A DNA stretch of 64,000 nt from Talpa occidentalis (lineage: Eukaryota; Chordata; Mammalia; Eulipotyphla; Talpidae): NCBI RefSeq assembly GCF_014898055.3, contig NW_023604861.1, positions 80,572,399 through 80,636,398 on the forward strand. Reading direction: 5' to 3'. A program made the position numbers and the translations under genes. Shown piece by piece: positions 1-12,700 of this stretch (position 1 is its first letter; the number at the start of each line of letters is the position of its first letter). The notes under the pieces were generated by a model. The model made no database searches, had not been told where the DNA came from, and saw only the letters and a list, made by a program, of their open reading frames with translations.

Positions 1-2339
1 CAGGTGTTGGAGAAAAAAAAAATTAGATGTTATCTAGTAATTTCCCTTCTCAGAGTTATTTGATAAATTTCAAATAAACCTCAATTTTAACTTTTCTCCC
101 TGTGAGACTAAAGAGTGTTAAAGAAATGGGAAGTATATTTGAATCAGAACAAAATACACACATATTACTTCTAAACTTTTACATGTTTGCATATTTTCAG
201 AAACTTATCAAGATCTGGTATTTCATTTGCTTTAAATTTTCATAGGATAACTTTTTCCTCTGCCTTTGGTGGGAGGTTGGCTGCCAGGGGGTATAACATC
301 TCCCTGAGTTGCTGGTACTCTTCCCCCACCTCAAGTTCTGGTACCCCGTGGTGTCCTGTGCAGCAGACCTGCTGCCAAGAAGACAGTGTGTTGGGCTGAC
401 CTGGGAATAACAGCTCTGAGCTGATGATGTCAGTAACTTTTAAAATAGCATATTTAAAAATCTCTCCTGAGACCTCAGCTATACTTAATGCCACTTAGCT
501 CATCTGGACGTGGGCAGGAAATGTAAGAAGGATGGGTGACAACTGGAACTCCAAGCAGCTGTATCCTAAGTAGCCCATTTTAGGAAAGAACATGTCTGAA
601 CAAGTTGAAGATTGAAGACACCCTCAATATCCAGTGACAGCAGTGCAGATAGAGAACTAGGGTGTCCCCTGCCCTAGTGCAAATCTGGCGAAAATATAAC
701 TTTACAACAGTTGCACTTGGTACTTCTCAAGTTCTGCACATGCCTTCTGTGACAGCAACTCCGGCCCCCTTCTCTGGTCCTCTATGTGTTTGGAAATGAT
801 GCAGGAGATGACTCATGGCTCACCCCTATCAGTTACTGTGGGTTTCCCCTGTTTGCCCTCCTTACTGTCCTTTCTTGCAACCCATGTGGCTACCAGAGCA
901 GGTGATGCCTGCTATATCCAGGCTGTGGAGAATTAATGCCAAGGATGCTGATGTTTGCACTGATAGCAAGTCCCCTCCTTGCAAAATCAGGTGATGGTGT
1001 TGCCATCAGCAAAAGTGCTGATGGGGCCTGAGCGCCTGAACAGTTAGTTGTGCTTAATCTTTTGCAGGCTTTGGTGTGCTGAAGCCACAGCAAAGTGGGT
1101 GAACTTTTGCCACCCATGTGTTAATTGGACAGCAAAGCTATGCCACAACATCTATAGCCCTCTACACAGTTACTATGGAAATGTTTATGAGCCATCATTA
1201 AACATACTCTTGTTAAAAATTTAAGTTTGTGCTACAGCACCTAGATCTTCACAGGACTTAATACCTTTTCAGCCTAATAATTCTGTGATTTCAGTACAAA
1301 AATCAGCACATAAAATCTCCTCTGCTATTTCCACTCATTGGAAAGGCCCTTTATTTAGTTGCATAGTGCATGCTTCCTAATTCACTTAACCAACCTTTTA
1401 TTCTTGCACATTTAGATCCTCCTCCTTTCCCCCTTCCTCCCCCCACCCCATTATTAAAAACAATGCTGCAGGGTACATCTTCATGGCTGTTCTTCCCACA
1501 ACTCTCATTATTTCCTTAGGGGGAAAAATCCTGATGGCTGAATCAAAGGGGTTGTGTTTTTTAAGGCATTTGATACACACTATCTAGTTGCCTACTAATG
1601 GGATGAATTTACACTCCTACCAAACTTTTGAGGACTCTGGGTATACCACTGGATTTAAACAAAATTACTGCAGTAATACAAGCAGCAGTAATTTTGTAAT
1701 AAGTTCAAACTATATAAAACCTTATTAAAATATAAGATAAAAACCTGGCTCCTTATGATCCCTCCCGACTTGTCTAAGTGTTTTTGTGTGTGCCTCCTCC
1801 CAGAGCCTCTTTCTGTGCATGTGTGGATGGAAGGAGGCAGTTCTGATTCTGGCATTTACTTGCACCAATGTGATGAAAATAACTATGTTGAAAGATAAAA
1901 TCACCAGTTGTAAAGAAAACCATTAATTCACTCTCATTCATTTCCATACTTCATTCATTATTGTGCTGCTTGATATGTTTATAAGTTCATATTATTTTAG
2001 TAAACAAAACAATCTATAAAGATACTATGCATAAACATATTAACCTATGGGATAACCTCTAATGGATACTACCTGTTGCCCAAAACTATAAAAAAAGAAA
2101 TTTATTGTACTTATTGAAATGTATACATACTATAGAATGCTGAGAACACTATTAAGCACAGCTGAGGATTTTTCTTTTCTGTCTAGATTTGAGCAGAAAG
2201 TCTCAGATGGTAGCCCTTTGATCTAATCTGCAAAAAAGCAGGAGTTTCATTCTTCAGACTAGTGGTGGAACAAAACTGCTCATGGGCTAAATGGAGCTTG
2301 CCTTCTGGTTTTTTTTTTTTTTTGATTTGCAAGCCAAGG
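1..2339. other. 5' flank, mostly unique; old LINE-like trace near 1420-1650
   Basis: No gene is supported. The part at about 1420-1650 resembles a decayed LINE-1/HAL1 ORF2 segment in antisense (ACAATGCTGCAG..., then ATCAAAGGGG and ACACTCCTACCAA), with no open frame. The rest shows nothing I can classify. Confidence 0.4.
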
Positions 2340-2476
2340 ATTTTATTTTTATTTTTATTTTTATTTTTTTTGTGGGACCCTCGCTGGCGGCAGGGGAACA
2401 AACCGGCGCTACAGAGGCTGCGGACAGCCTCGCAGCCTCGCAGCCCAGCGCTCAACCCCTGCGCCACCAGGGGAGG
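2340..2476 (-). mobile_element. Short head-only tRNA-derived SINE copy
   Basis: On the reverse strand this is the tRNA-like head (A box TGGCGCAG, B-box region) ending at GGTCCCACA, directly followed by an A-rich tail whose complement is the (TTTTA)n tract at 2341-2379. The usual 130-bp body and AAATAAATAAATCTTT tail are missing. The copy at 30395 stops at the same place. Confidence 0.7.
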
Positions 2477-2776
2477 CGCGATATTTTTGCATTTTTAAGA
2501 GTCGAAAACTCAGAAAATTATTTTGTGACACATGAAAATGATATAAAAAAGTGTGTCCATAAATAAAGATTTTATTGGTGCACAACTGGACCTACTTATT
2601 TATGTCTCATTTATAGTGGTTTTTGTGCTACAATGATATAGTTGAGTAGTTGTGGAAGAGGCTGCATGACTCTTTTTTACTACCTGCCATTTTGCAGATA
2701 AAGTGCACTAAGCCCTGACTTACACTTTCAAATGAAAAGTAGATTTCATTTCACTAAGTGGACAAATTTGTTTCTT

Positions 2777-3083
2777 TTTTTTTTTTTTTTTTAAATAGAG
2801 GCATGTTTTATTTGTTTGTTTGTTTGTTTTGTTTATACATGCACTGGGTACAGTCAGAAGCGCGGGAGGGTGAGAGAATTCACCAGAGCCAGAGCGGGGA
2901 GCAGAGCAGGCAGAAGGACCGAAGTACACTGCTGAGGGGAGCAGCGGGTGGCAGGAGAGGTCTGCGCGCCATGTGGGACCCGCCTCCGGTGGCCGGGGAG
3001 CAGCCGGGGATCGAACCGGCGCCGCAGAGGCTGCGGGCAGCTTCGCAACCCAGCGCTCAACCGCTGCGCCACCCGGGAGGCCC
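2777..3083 (-). mobile_element. tRNA-derived SINE, subfamily I
   Basis: Full-length antisense copy. It has an oligo-T/TTTG tail, a body with CAGTCAGAAGCGCGGG and AGAGCCAGAGCGGGG, and a head ending GCGCCACCCGGGAGGCCC. It is flanked by a perfect 14-bp target-site duplication CAAATTTGTTTCTT (2763-2776 and 3084-3097). Low divergence suggests a fairly young insertion. Confidence 0.9.
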
Positions 3084-3419
3084 CAAATTTGTTTCTTAAT
3101 CTCAAGATGAGTGGTTTCTTAGTAGATTTTAGCAAGGAATCAGAGCATTTGAGGTGAATAGCTGTGAATGAAATCTTGGAGAATGAGTGGACACTCTTAT
3201 TAGAAGGATCAGTGGGGATGAGCAAGCATGGGAAACATGCAGTTGGTCTGTCTCAGAGCATATATTTGTAGGGGAAGTACTAACTTGTTATTTTCTCCAA
3301 AGAGATTTTTACTAATTGTATTTTTACTAACAGTATCTGGGAGTATCTTCTTGCTCTCACCAAAATGAAAAATAAATTAAGTCTAATGGGCAATAAATGG
3401 CACATCCCTATTATTTTTA

Positions 3420-4410
3420 TTTTTTAATATAAATTATTTTATTTTATATAATTTTTACATCATTTTTCATTTTTGCATAATGTATGCATTTTCATTTTGA
3501 TTATATTCCCCATACAATTCCCACCCCCCTTATTCTGACCCTAATCACACCTCCACCCCCCCCAGCCCCCCATGCGCCAGCCAGTGTGTCTCTGGTCTAT
3601 AGTTGCTTGCTGATTTTGATTTTTACTTGATTGCAATTAGTCTTTTTCCTGGTCCCTCATTTATGTTATCTAAATTCCTGCTATGAGTGAGACCATCCAG
3701 TATTTTTCTTTTTCTTTCTGGTTTATTTCACTGAGCATGATCCCTTCCAGCTCCATCCATGTTGCTGCAAATTGCATGTGTTTATCTTTTTGATTGCTGA
3801 GTAATATTCCATTGTGTATATATACCACAGCTTCTTGATCCAGTCATCTATTTTTGGGCATTTGGGTTGTTTCCAAAGCTTAGCTATTGTAAATAGTGCT
3901 GCTAAAATATGGGGTTGCAGGTGCCCTTTTGAATTAATGTTTCTGTGTCCTTTGGGTAAATACCTAGGAGTGGAGTTGCTGGATCATATGGAAGCTCTAT
4001 CTTTAGTAGGTCAAGAAATATCCACACAGCTCTCCATAGTGGTTGGACCATTTTGCACACCCACCAGCAGTGCAGGAGAGTTCTTTTTCTCCACACCCTC
4101 GCCAACATTTGTTGTTGCTAGTTTTTTTAATATGTGCCATTCTCACTGGTGTAAGATGGTATCTCATTGTAGTTTTGATTTGCATTTCCCTGATTACAAG
4201 TGATGTTGAAAGAAATAGAAACATATGCTTTGTTTGGTTCATTTACTTCATCTGTTTCTTTTTTCATATGCCTGTTGGCCATTTGCATTTCCTCTTTGAA
4301 GAAGTTTCTTTTTAGCTCTTCTGCCCATTTTTTGACTGGATTATTTTCTTCGTTTTTGTTGAGTCTCATCAGTTCTTTGTAGATTTTTGTGATCAGTCCT
4401 TTATCATTAG
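3420..4410 (-). mobile_element. 5'-truncated LINE-1 (3' UTR and ORF2 C-terminus)
   Basis: Antisense LINE-1. The polyA end is on the left, then the 3' UTR, then the decayed C-terminal part of ORF2. Broken reading frames encode LLGIYPKDTETLIQKGT and [17 protein letters not shown], both typical of L1 ORF2. Near-identical 16-bp duplications ACATCCC(T/C)TTATTTT-like flank it (about 3402 and 4412). Confidence 0.9.
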
Positions 4411-5319
4411 TACATCCCTCTTATTTTAAACTGGACTTAACAATTATTAATGGTAGGCACTTTTTCAACTTTATTGATTATTTATACTTATTTTGTCAAA
4501 TGTTTTTTTTTTCATATCTGGTTAACTTATGTTGTAGTTTGTGGCAGTGTGGGTGGAGACCTGGATGCTATCTTGGGTCTTGCCTCAAGAAATGTCCACA
4601 TGTGATGGTTATTTCACCAGAAGGGAATCTTGGGTTATCTTCTCCAGGGATGTCAGCCTGGCTGCCAACATACTTGTTCCAGGTAGATGAACTAGCCTGG
4701 GATCACACTATATGTATCACATCCATACATGGGTATGGAGCCAAGTATCCTTGATGGAGCCTTGGTATCTCACTTCTCTCAATTATCAATATGTGGGTCA
4801 AACATTGGGCTGTGCTGACAGAGAGAGCAGGGATGCAACTCTTTCAAAGAGTTTCAGACACACACACATATAGCCACAAGGCTAAACACACAGACACACA
4901 TAGCCACAAGGCTGCAGGAAGTGAGTTTCTTACTGATGTCTTTTCTTGTAAATGTTACAGTTATTTTGATAATGCTTTGTTTGGTTCATTTACTTCATCT
5001 ATTTATTTTATAACTTTTTTCCAAAAAGGGATGTGGATGTATATTTTCCCATTTCTTACATACATGAATATGTCTTTACTGAGTCTTTGAATGCATGTGA
5101 TAGACTGACTGTGAGTCTGCGACAATCTTTATATCTAGTTTTCTGATTCATTACTTTGGTTTTATGTAGCTACCATCTGCTGTTCTTTGAGCTATTGAAC
5201 TTTTAGCCATATTTTAAACCAGATTTTGGTTAGCTTGGAAGGAACTAATTGCTGTTAAATACCTTATTCTCTGAATGAAGTTCTAGAAATTGCAGCATAG
5301 TCTCAGGTATATAAAAATG
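4411..5319. other. Unclassified intergenic sequence
   Basis: No exon-like reading frame. A short CACACA-rich patch with two copies of ATAGCCACAAGGCT lies at about 4870-4915. I cannot assign a repeat family to the rest. Confidence 0.3.
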
Positions 5320-5515
5320 TGCACTTGTGCCCTATTCCCCTCCTCCCTGGACTACTAATGCAAGGATGGAATGTCAAAAAATCAAAGACAAGATGCCTGT
5401 AGTCAGATGGGCCATGAAAAGATGGGTAAGTCATCTTGATATCAGATCAATAGTCATATGTATCAATCATTTTGGGGGGACACATTTAGTCCATAGCAGT
5501 GTACTTGCTGCTACC
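5320..5515 (-). mobile_element. Possible MaLR-type LTR remnant
   Basis: The motif GGGGGGACACATTTAGTCC followed by ATAGCA at 5474-5500 matches the edge of antisense MST/MLT1-class LTRs as I remember them. The remainder is too diverged to confirm. Confidence 0.3.
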
Positions 5516-5527
5516 ACAGTGTTGTTA

Positions 5528-5631
5528 TTTCTAGGCCCTTTCAGCTGACAAAGCAAGGAAATATATGTGAGGAAATAATTTCTAGGCCCTTTCAGCTGAC
5601 AAAGCAAAGAAATATATGTGAGAAAATAATT
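5528..5631 (+). repeat. Tandem duplication, 51-bp unit, two copies
   Basis: TTTCTAGGCCCTTTCAGCTG at 5528 recurs at 5579 with the same following 31 bases. The copies differ at about three positions (AAGGAAAT/AAAGAAAT, GAGGAAAT/GAGAAAAT). A recent local duplication. Confidence 0.9.
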
Positions 5632-8600
5632 TTTGAAGCAAATGAGTATATGCACACTCAAAAAACTTGTATTTCTTTTTACCATTTCCATGAGAATTTT
5701 GTGTCTTTGTGTATATGCTCAACATATGGGTTTGGTTCCCTACCCTGAGCTGGAAGTCCTTTGCATATTCTCTAAAGGATTTAAACAAATTAGGTAGCAT
5801 GGTGTTCTTTTTGCTGTGAGAGAGAATTCTCAATGGGTCTCTTGTGTTTTCTACAACCTGCAAGCAGAGGCACTGCCAATTCATGGATGTTTGTACAGTG
5901 AACAACAGCCATGAAAGGCTGAGAGAGTATCTCTTTCCAGGGCAAAGGAAGATTCATTTACTGTTTACTTTTTAGCAGAACAAAGATTTGGACAGGTTTG
6001 CTTGCAGCCCATTCTAAGACATTTGAGTCCCTAAACTCTGAGTTCTCAGCTGTGATGTGAACTTGATCTGGGTTTCTACACCTTCCCTCATCGCACTTGG
6101 AGGCAAGAGGGACAATGTCAACCTGAAGTGTACCCTGCTTGCCATGTGCAAGTGACCAAATCAGAAGTCTTGGTCTTGTGTCCTCTGTCAGCTTCCACAA
6201 AACTGTGGCAGATTAGTTTGTTAGTTTGCAAGTACGGTAAAGTCTCTGACTCTCCCAGGTTTTTGAAGCTGGTGTGTGCTGTTGATTTAGCCCTTGAACC
6301 ACCACAGATTCTTGTCCACGAAGCCATAAAAAGGAATTTGCAGATTTTTTGATAAGTAAGTATAGTGAAGCAAACTTTATTCAAGAAAATAAGAAAAAGT
6401 TGATTTAGAGAAAAAAGAACAAAAGCAGTCTCCAAGGCCAAGGAGAGGCAAAAGATGCCCTTAAGGGCCCATGTCTAGGGGATATTTAAATTCTTTTTTC
6501 TCTATTCGAAAATCTCATCATCCATGATCCTATTTTGTGATTGGCTCTTTCTCCCAGTGGCTGTACTCCTCTGGGCAGATGTGCCCATTTTCCCAGATCT
6601 TACCTTAGAGTTTCTCTTTTTACCTACTCTGTCCAAGGTCTCCTAAAATTTACTGCCCAATTAGCCATAAATTTTAGCCTTAAAATTTACTGCCATCATT
6701 AGCCCTCCTGAATTTCTCTTCCCTTATCTCAGAAGCCTCTTTTAACTCTCTTGAAGTCCCTGCCCACACTGTCCCTGAGGCTGTCGAATTAACCTAACTT
6801 GCCCTGGGACTCATTTGGACATCTTTCTCTTAATTTAGGTTTAGTATTAGCAGTATTCTGATATTTCTCAGCCAAATATTTTTCTGAGTTACCAATGCTA
6901 AAGAATTAATTTTTAAAGTTTCAACAAACTAAAAAAAATTAGAGAGAAAGTCACGGGTGTGGCATGCTTACAACACCTGAAGGGGGAAATCTGCTGTCTG
7001 TAAATTATATACAATGTTCTAAACCAATGTTACCTCAATAAAAATAAATTTAAAAAATTGAAAAAGGTTAAAATCATGACTCACATACAATAAAATGTTA
7101 ATGGAATCAAAATTTTATTGACCTCATGAATTAAAGAGGTCAATTTAACATCTGGTTACAACTAGTTACAACTAGTTCAAAGGAGAAGTCAAAGGCAAAT
7201 TTATATGGCATAAAAGAAATGTTAAAATCAACTTACAGATGGGTGAAAAACTGACTTTTATGGAGGTTGGTGGGGGATCCTAGAGTAGAGTCTATTGACC
7301 TTTCACCAGACAGAATTTACATGTCTATAGATAAGAATTGTTTTGCTGTCAGTTATCATTAGTAGAGTCCTAAAAAATTCAAACATGAAGAAAAGCACAA
7401 ACTCATAGGTAGCCTGGAAAAGGGTGCTGTAAGTGATGCATAGTTTTCCATTGGAGACACATGGTAATCTCTTTTGCTTATTCCAAAGTCTTAAATTTTC
7501 CTTACGCAAATAAAAATTGCTGTTTCCTAGGTATTGATTGAATATGGAAAGATTAAAAGGAGGACAGAAAAAGAATTTTAAAACTCAGTCTAGACACACA
7601 TGCATAAAAAAGATATTGGAAAGAATTCAAAATATCTGATTTAGAAAAGGGACCTGAAGACTAAGAGCACTTACTCGACCTAAGAGAGGGAAGGAAATCC
7701 TAAAACGGGCAGTTCCCTCTCCTGACCACTAGGTGTTGCTGCTCAGGCAGGACCGTGACAAGAGGCGGAGAAAGGAGAGTGGTAACTTCTAATCCATCCC
7801 TTATAACATTAAAGTTAATAAATTTGGGAAGCTCCTTGGTGGCAATGCACTTTTACTTAGTTCAGGGCCTGGCACATAGTGAGCCTTTAACACATCTTGA
7901 ATGATTCATAACACAGGGGGTTCTTTCACACTGTAGGCATCCCCAAATACGGCATTTCTGTGTAAGGGTTAAGACCTCTGGTCATATTAGGACAAATGGA
8001 GAAAACATTACAAATTAAAAGTAATTTGCTTAATTAAATAACAGCAGATAAATTTAGCCATGAAGTCAGGCTTGGAACATCTATGAACTATTTCCATGGC
8101 TGTACAAATGCAGACATAGCAAAAACACCTGTTTAAATATAGATGTGGCAAGTCATTTCTTTACTTGTTTCTGTTCTGCTCAGGTGCCATCAAATGTTGA
8201 TTATTCCACTCCTATCCTCCCAAAATGTCTAATACTATCTTACTAACTTTGGCATGAGTTAATGAGAAACAGATGGTATCATCTGTACTTTTACAAAACC
8301 TACATTAGCAGAAAAAGAAAAGTGAAAAACAGAGGGGGAAAACTAGAAAGAAGGAAGAAGGTGATCAGGGCTCTTAGAAAACCCCAGGAACAGGGGTTCC
8401 TAAATTTCCTGCTTCCTCCACACCAGGTGTTGACCTATGTTGGTTTTGCCTGCCTTTACTCTTCTAGTTTTTGGTACTTTGACTTTACTTTGGAGGATGA
8501 GCTCTTCTCCCCAGTGGGCACTGTCCTTATTGGGTTGTTAGTTTTTTCAGATGGCTTAGGACCAAACAGGAAGCCAAGCAGGCCTGACAAAGGTCCCATT

Positions 8601-8699
8601 GCTTGCCTACTCTATAGTTTCTGGTGTTGCAGGCAATCCTTGTCATTCCTCGGCTTGTAAATATTTCTCTCTGATCGCTCTCTCTCTTCTTCCGATAGA
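5632..8699. other. PLEK 5' flank, mostly unique with old repeat traces
   Basis: About 6930-7065 looks like an old LINE-1 3' end (TTACCTCAATAAAAATAAAT). About 7855-7905 carries GGGCCTGGCACATAGTGAGC, the end of a MIR or L2 element. No gene is supported. Confidence 0.35.
7726..7740 (+). promoter_or_regulatory. Candidate CTCF-like motif
   Basis: CCACTAGGTGTTGCT resembles the CTCF core (CCACYAGRKGGCRC), with mismatches in the GGC part, in a locally GC-richer patch 2 kb upstream of PLEK. Motif resemblance only. Confidence 0.25.
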
Positions 8700-8870
8700 T
8701 ATATCATGTTGGATAGATAATCATGTTGGATTAAGGGTCCACCTATTCACATGACCTCCTCTTAAATAATGACATCTACAATAATCCTATTTCCAAATAA
8801 GACAACATTCTAAGAGGTGGGGATTAGGACTTCCTTTGGGGGAACACAGTTCAACCCATAACAAAAATGC
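8700..8870 (-). mobile_element. MaLR-type solo LTR fragment
   Basis: Reads ...TTAAGGGTCCACCTATTCAC, ATGACCTCCTCTTAA, CCTATTTCCAAATAAG, ACATTCTAAGAGGTGGGG, TTAGGACTTC, ACACAGTTCAACCCATAACA. This order is typical of antisense MST/MLT1 LTRs shared by placental mammals. Confidence 0.6.
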
Positions 8871-9540
8871 TAAAAGTTGTCCAAAAAATAATTCTGTGGT
8901 CAAGTAAGTTTGGGAAATGTAACACCAAATACTGTTACAATGGTAATATCTGCTGTAGTACCCTCAGCAGGGCTTTAAGATGCTATCCAGAAGGGAAGTT
9001 GCCACGATGGAACCTATAAAGTAGTTTCTCAAACAAGCCTTATTATGGTGGATGTCTTTTTACAGGCCTTCTGTTGGCTTGTCTTTCTGTGTGATTCAAG
9101 GTTCTCAGGCCCAATGCACAGCAGCAGCACCCGCCCACCTTTTACCTGCTTTCTCTTTTGAACCTGCGTTCCCCCATGCCTACGCTAGAGACTTACTTAC
9201 TATACTTGCCCCTGTGGGTTTCTTGTGAAAACAAGGGAAATTAGATAGGCTGAAAACCACTTCACAGCATACCGGCACAGACCTGGCTTCCATTTAGTAG
9301 TAATCTTTGTTACGCTAACCAGTCAGTTCTGAATTGCTTGAGCATTTTTATAAGCATTCACAGGATCTCGAGAATAATACTTTAAGCCAGGACAGTTTCC
9401 ACCAACAAGGTTTTCTTCCTTGTACCTTTTTTTTTTCTCTTTAGGAGAATGATTTTTTTGTGATAATAAAAATTTACCTTGGGTAAATATTTGATCTAAC
9501 CATACCTTTAATAAGTCTCCAACATTAGCAAAGAGTGGGT
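8871..9540. other. PLEK upstream sequence
   Basis: No repeat family recognised and no coding potential. It immediately precedes the promoter and could hold proximal enhancer sites, but nothing diagnostic is visible. Confidence 0.3.
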
Positions 9541-9674
9541 TATTTGGTTCTGCAGTTCCTTATTCTGATCTTCCAACCCCAGAGGGGAAGAGGATGTGAT
9601 CATGCGATAACCAGCATGACGGGAAATTGTGAAAGGAACCTCACTATAAAAAAGCAGCCGACAACTACTTTGGC
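9541..9674 (+). promoter_or_regulatory. PLEK: Probable PLEK core promoter
   Basis: A TATA-like element CTATAAAAAA has TATAAA at 9645-9650, 92 bp before the start codon. Upstream lie purine-rich ETS/PU.1-like motifs: GAGGGGAAGAGGAT near 9581-9594 and the reverse-strand GGAA of CAGTTCCT near 9552. A GATAA at 9606-9610 is also present. ETS, PU.1 and GATA sites suit a haematopoietic gene, but their use here is inference. No CpG island is visible. Confidence 0.55.
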
Positions 9675-9741
9675 TTCCAGAGGAGATTAAGCTCATGGGA
9701 GGAGTTGTCTGAGAGTGGACCCTGCTGTCTGTCCATCTGAC
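9675..9741 (+). other. PLEK: Inferred PLEK 5' UTR with a five-codon upstream ORF
   Basis: If transcription starts 25-30 bp after the TATA-like box, the leader is roughly 67 nt. It contains an upstream ATG at 9695 in CTCATGG context, followed in frame by GGA GGA GTT GTC and TGA at 9710-9712, ending 29 nt before the PLEK start codon. The true cap site cannot be seen from sequence. Confidence 0.45.
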
Positions 9742-9783
9742 ATGGAACCAAAGCGGATCAGAGAGGGCTACCTTGTGAAGAGG
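9742..9783 (+). CDS. PLEK: PLEK coding exon 1 (residues 1-14)
   Basis: Encodes MEPKRIREGYLVKR, the first strand of PH1. The donor is GTAAGC at 9784. Phase 0 join to exon 2 at a glycine. Residue 14 is Arg where human has Lys as I recall; this conserves the positive charge that helps phosphoinositide binding. Confidence 0.97.
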
Positions 9784-12700
9784 GTAAGCAGAAGGGCATC
9801 CAGGAGGGTATCCTGGAAATAAGGTTGGCGGGGGGGCAGCTTTGTACTCTTTATCCTCTAATTTTAGGTATATTTAATGCTAAACCTACTGGATTGAAAT
9901 AGGGGAGTATTACAGCACATAGAATGTTGGGAGTGGGGTGGTAAGCCAGGACATATACTGGGGCATTCTGGTTCTGAAAGATGAACTAATCCAGCTCAGG
10001 GATCAGCAAAGTTTGGTCTTGTGGCACTTTCCAGATGGCAGGGTATGGAAAGTGGGGACCTTAGCAAAATCCTTCATCATTTAGAGCATATTTTCAAAAG
10101 CTACACATCTGTGTTATGTTAGAATATTTAAACTCTTCTGCTTTAAATGTTACTTGAAAAGACTATTGGTTTGTTATTTAAATCCCTCTTCCCCTTTTTT
10201 ATTTTTGGAGGTGGGCAAGAAGAAAAATTTTAAAAATGAACTATTAAAGCAACACAGTAATTGTGACTAATTTCTTGGGCCATCTTTCTTAACATTTATG
10301 CTTTTTTTTTTTATTGGGTTAAAACTTCTTCATTCATAATTCTCAATGAATTGTAAAATGTGTGATTGACATGGCAGGCCAATGCACCCTTTAAATGATT
10401 AGGACATTGGGACACAGGTATATTAAAAATGCTTAGTCTCACTGGTGTGGCATCAGGACATTGAATTTTGTTAGCACTGTTGCCTTTACTTTTGGGAGCA
10501 GGCACATGAAGCATCATTGGGAAAGCCCCTAGGAGGAGCATTCATACACAGGGCTTGTGGGCAACACCTAAATAAGTGAGTACATTTACACTGACCCAAG
10601 GAGCTCAGCGTCCTCTTAGAACGGAACTAAAATTCAGTACATTGTGAATGTACAGCACTTCAGATAACCAGTTTATTCCTTGAACAAGAACCTGATGCAA
10701 CTATTTTAAAACCCATTCATTGTTGAGCATTTTAGCCCAAAATGTTCTACAAGTGTCGAAGCTAAACAGCATACATTGCCACTTGATTGTGTTTTGATTA
10801 AAGTTGGAAGGGGCCTGAGATCATATGGCCTCTTTCCCTCATGTCCAGAGGAAAAAAAAAGAAAAACAAAACAGGCCTTGAAGCTCGGTGACCACCCACG
10901 GCCACAGGGGAAACACAACCTGACTGTTGTGTTTCTGGCTGGTAGCATGGAGTTCTACCCTATACACCAGGATTTTCTTAGAGTGTATCTAATATAAGTT
11001 TGGCTTGTTGTATATATGTGGTAGTGAGAGTTATGTTTATTGTGTACCCATACTTGAAAACCCCAAATTACAAAAAATATAGAAAGCTAAATCTTTAATG
11101 AGTCTGCCCCACCAGAAAATGAGGATGAAGCATATGGATTTAAGTCAATAAATATTTTTAATCAATGAAAGTAATTCTCTGAGATTATTTCCTGAAAAAA
11201 AAATCTAAAAAATGTACCTAAAACATGTAGTGATATTTCAATTGATATTTCCACATTTTTTCATATTTTTCAGGGATCTTTTGAACATCTAGTTGTAGTA
11301 TATTAAAATTCTCTAATTTTTCATTTTAAAGTAATATTTGGTTCGGAAACACTCTCCTTGTGGGCTGAAGAACTATATCTAAACTTAAAATTTCCCAGTG
11401 AGGTGTTAAAGTTCTTAACTTCTTTAGAGGTTAAGTTCCATTCAGTTACCTTATGTCTGTTAAATTAAAACTGCATGTCGGGAACCTGTCACATAGTAGA
11501 TGCTGCGTAAATGGTAATGACTGTTAGCATTAGTGTCGATATGTGGTTCAACAGATCAGGGGCCCTCCTTCGATACTGCTGGGGTATGTATATATTGTAT
11601 ATATTGGTATATATACCTGAGCTGGTTGCCAAGTTAATAGTGAAGAAAGGACCATGAAGATCTTTATTTGTCATCCTGTTAGTTGTCTTGACTATGGTTA
11701 TGGACCTTAAAGTATGACAGATAATAATATAAGAATCTACCTCCATTCAGTTTTTTCTCCTGTATAGTTGAAGATATCTGGGTGTTATTTTAGGAAATTA
11801 TTTTATTGAAGATAAGAGATTTTGGGTTGGAAAAATATAACAGAAAATTCTGGTACAAGGATTTTATCATGTCAGATAAGCCTTAGTGTAAAATCAATGG
11901 CACTGATTATAAAACATTTCTGCTTTTTTTCTGTACGAGATAACTGCTGACATTCACAATTCAGGGTTCTTTGCTTTCTACCCAAGATCTTTAAATAGAG
12001 ATGATAGTAAGAGGAGGAAAAATATATGGTTCTGTCATTTTGCATCTTTTTCAATTTAAATAAGAGCCAGATTTCCTGGTCTCAAGTCTTGTCACTTTTG
12101 ATGTGGCGAAAAAAAGAGAATTTAGAACTTACCACATCACCACTAGCCATTCTATGAGCATTCAATCCTAACCACCCCCATGTGATAGTATCCTTATTTC
12201 CATCTTCCAGAGAAATCTGGGGCTCAGACAGAAATGACTTGACCACAGTCCAACAGCTGATAGGAGGACACCCTGGGATTCAAACCCAGGTCACCTTACA
12301 GCTCAGCCCACTGTCTCATTGGTCCCATACAGCATTCAAAAAGGGGGGCTGACCAAGACAAGCAAAAGCAAACGTCAGAGAAATTTACCTGAACCAGAGT
12401 GAGGCTTGATAAATTATATTGTGGCAAGATTGGGTTTAGTAAACTCAAACTTCCTATCTGAGCAGGGGTGATAAAAAATAAACATATTTTGGAGGTCCTT
12501 GGAAACACACTATTGACATGGATATATTTATAATCATAGCTTAAAAGAGAGAGGAGCAGATTACGTAACCTTAACTCCTCCACCATTGTGTCACAAACCA
12601 GCTTCATTTCTAGAGGTTTTTGGAGCAAACTTTTGTGACCAAGTCAGTAAGCACTTCTCACACCAGGCCTGACCCAAAGAGTGGGTTAGGGATTTGGGTG

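Noticed and set aside
2299..2498. Open frames over the T-rich tract (runs of F and L)
   Set aside because: They come from poly-T and SINE tail sequence.
8262..8660. 132-codon open frame upstream of PLEK
   Set aside because: No homology, low-complexity start, no promoter or splice support.
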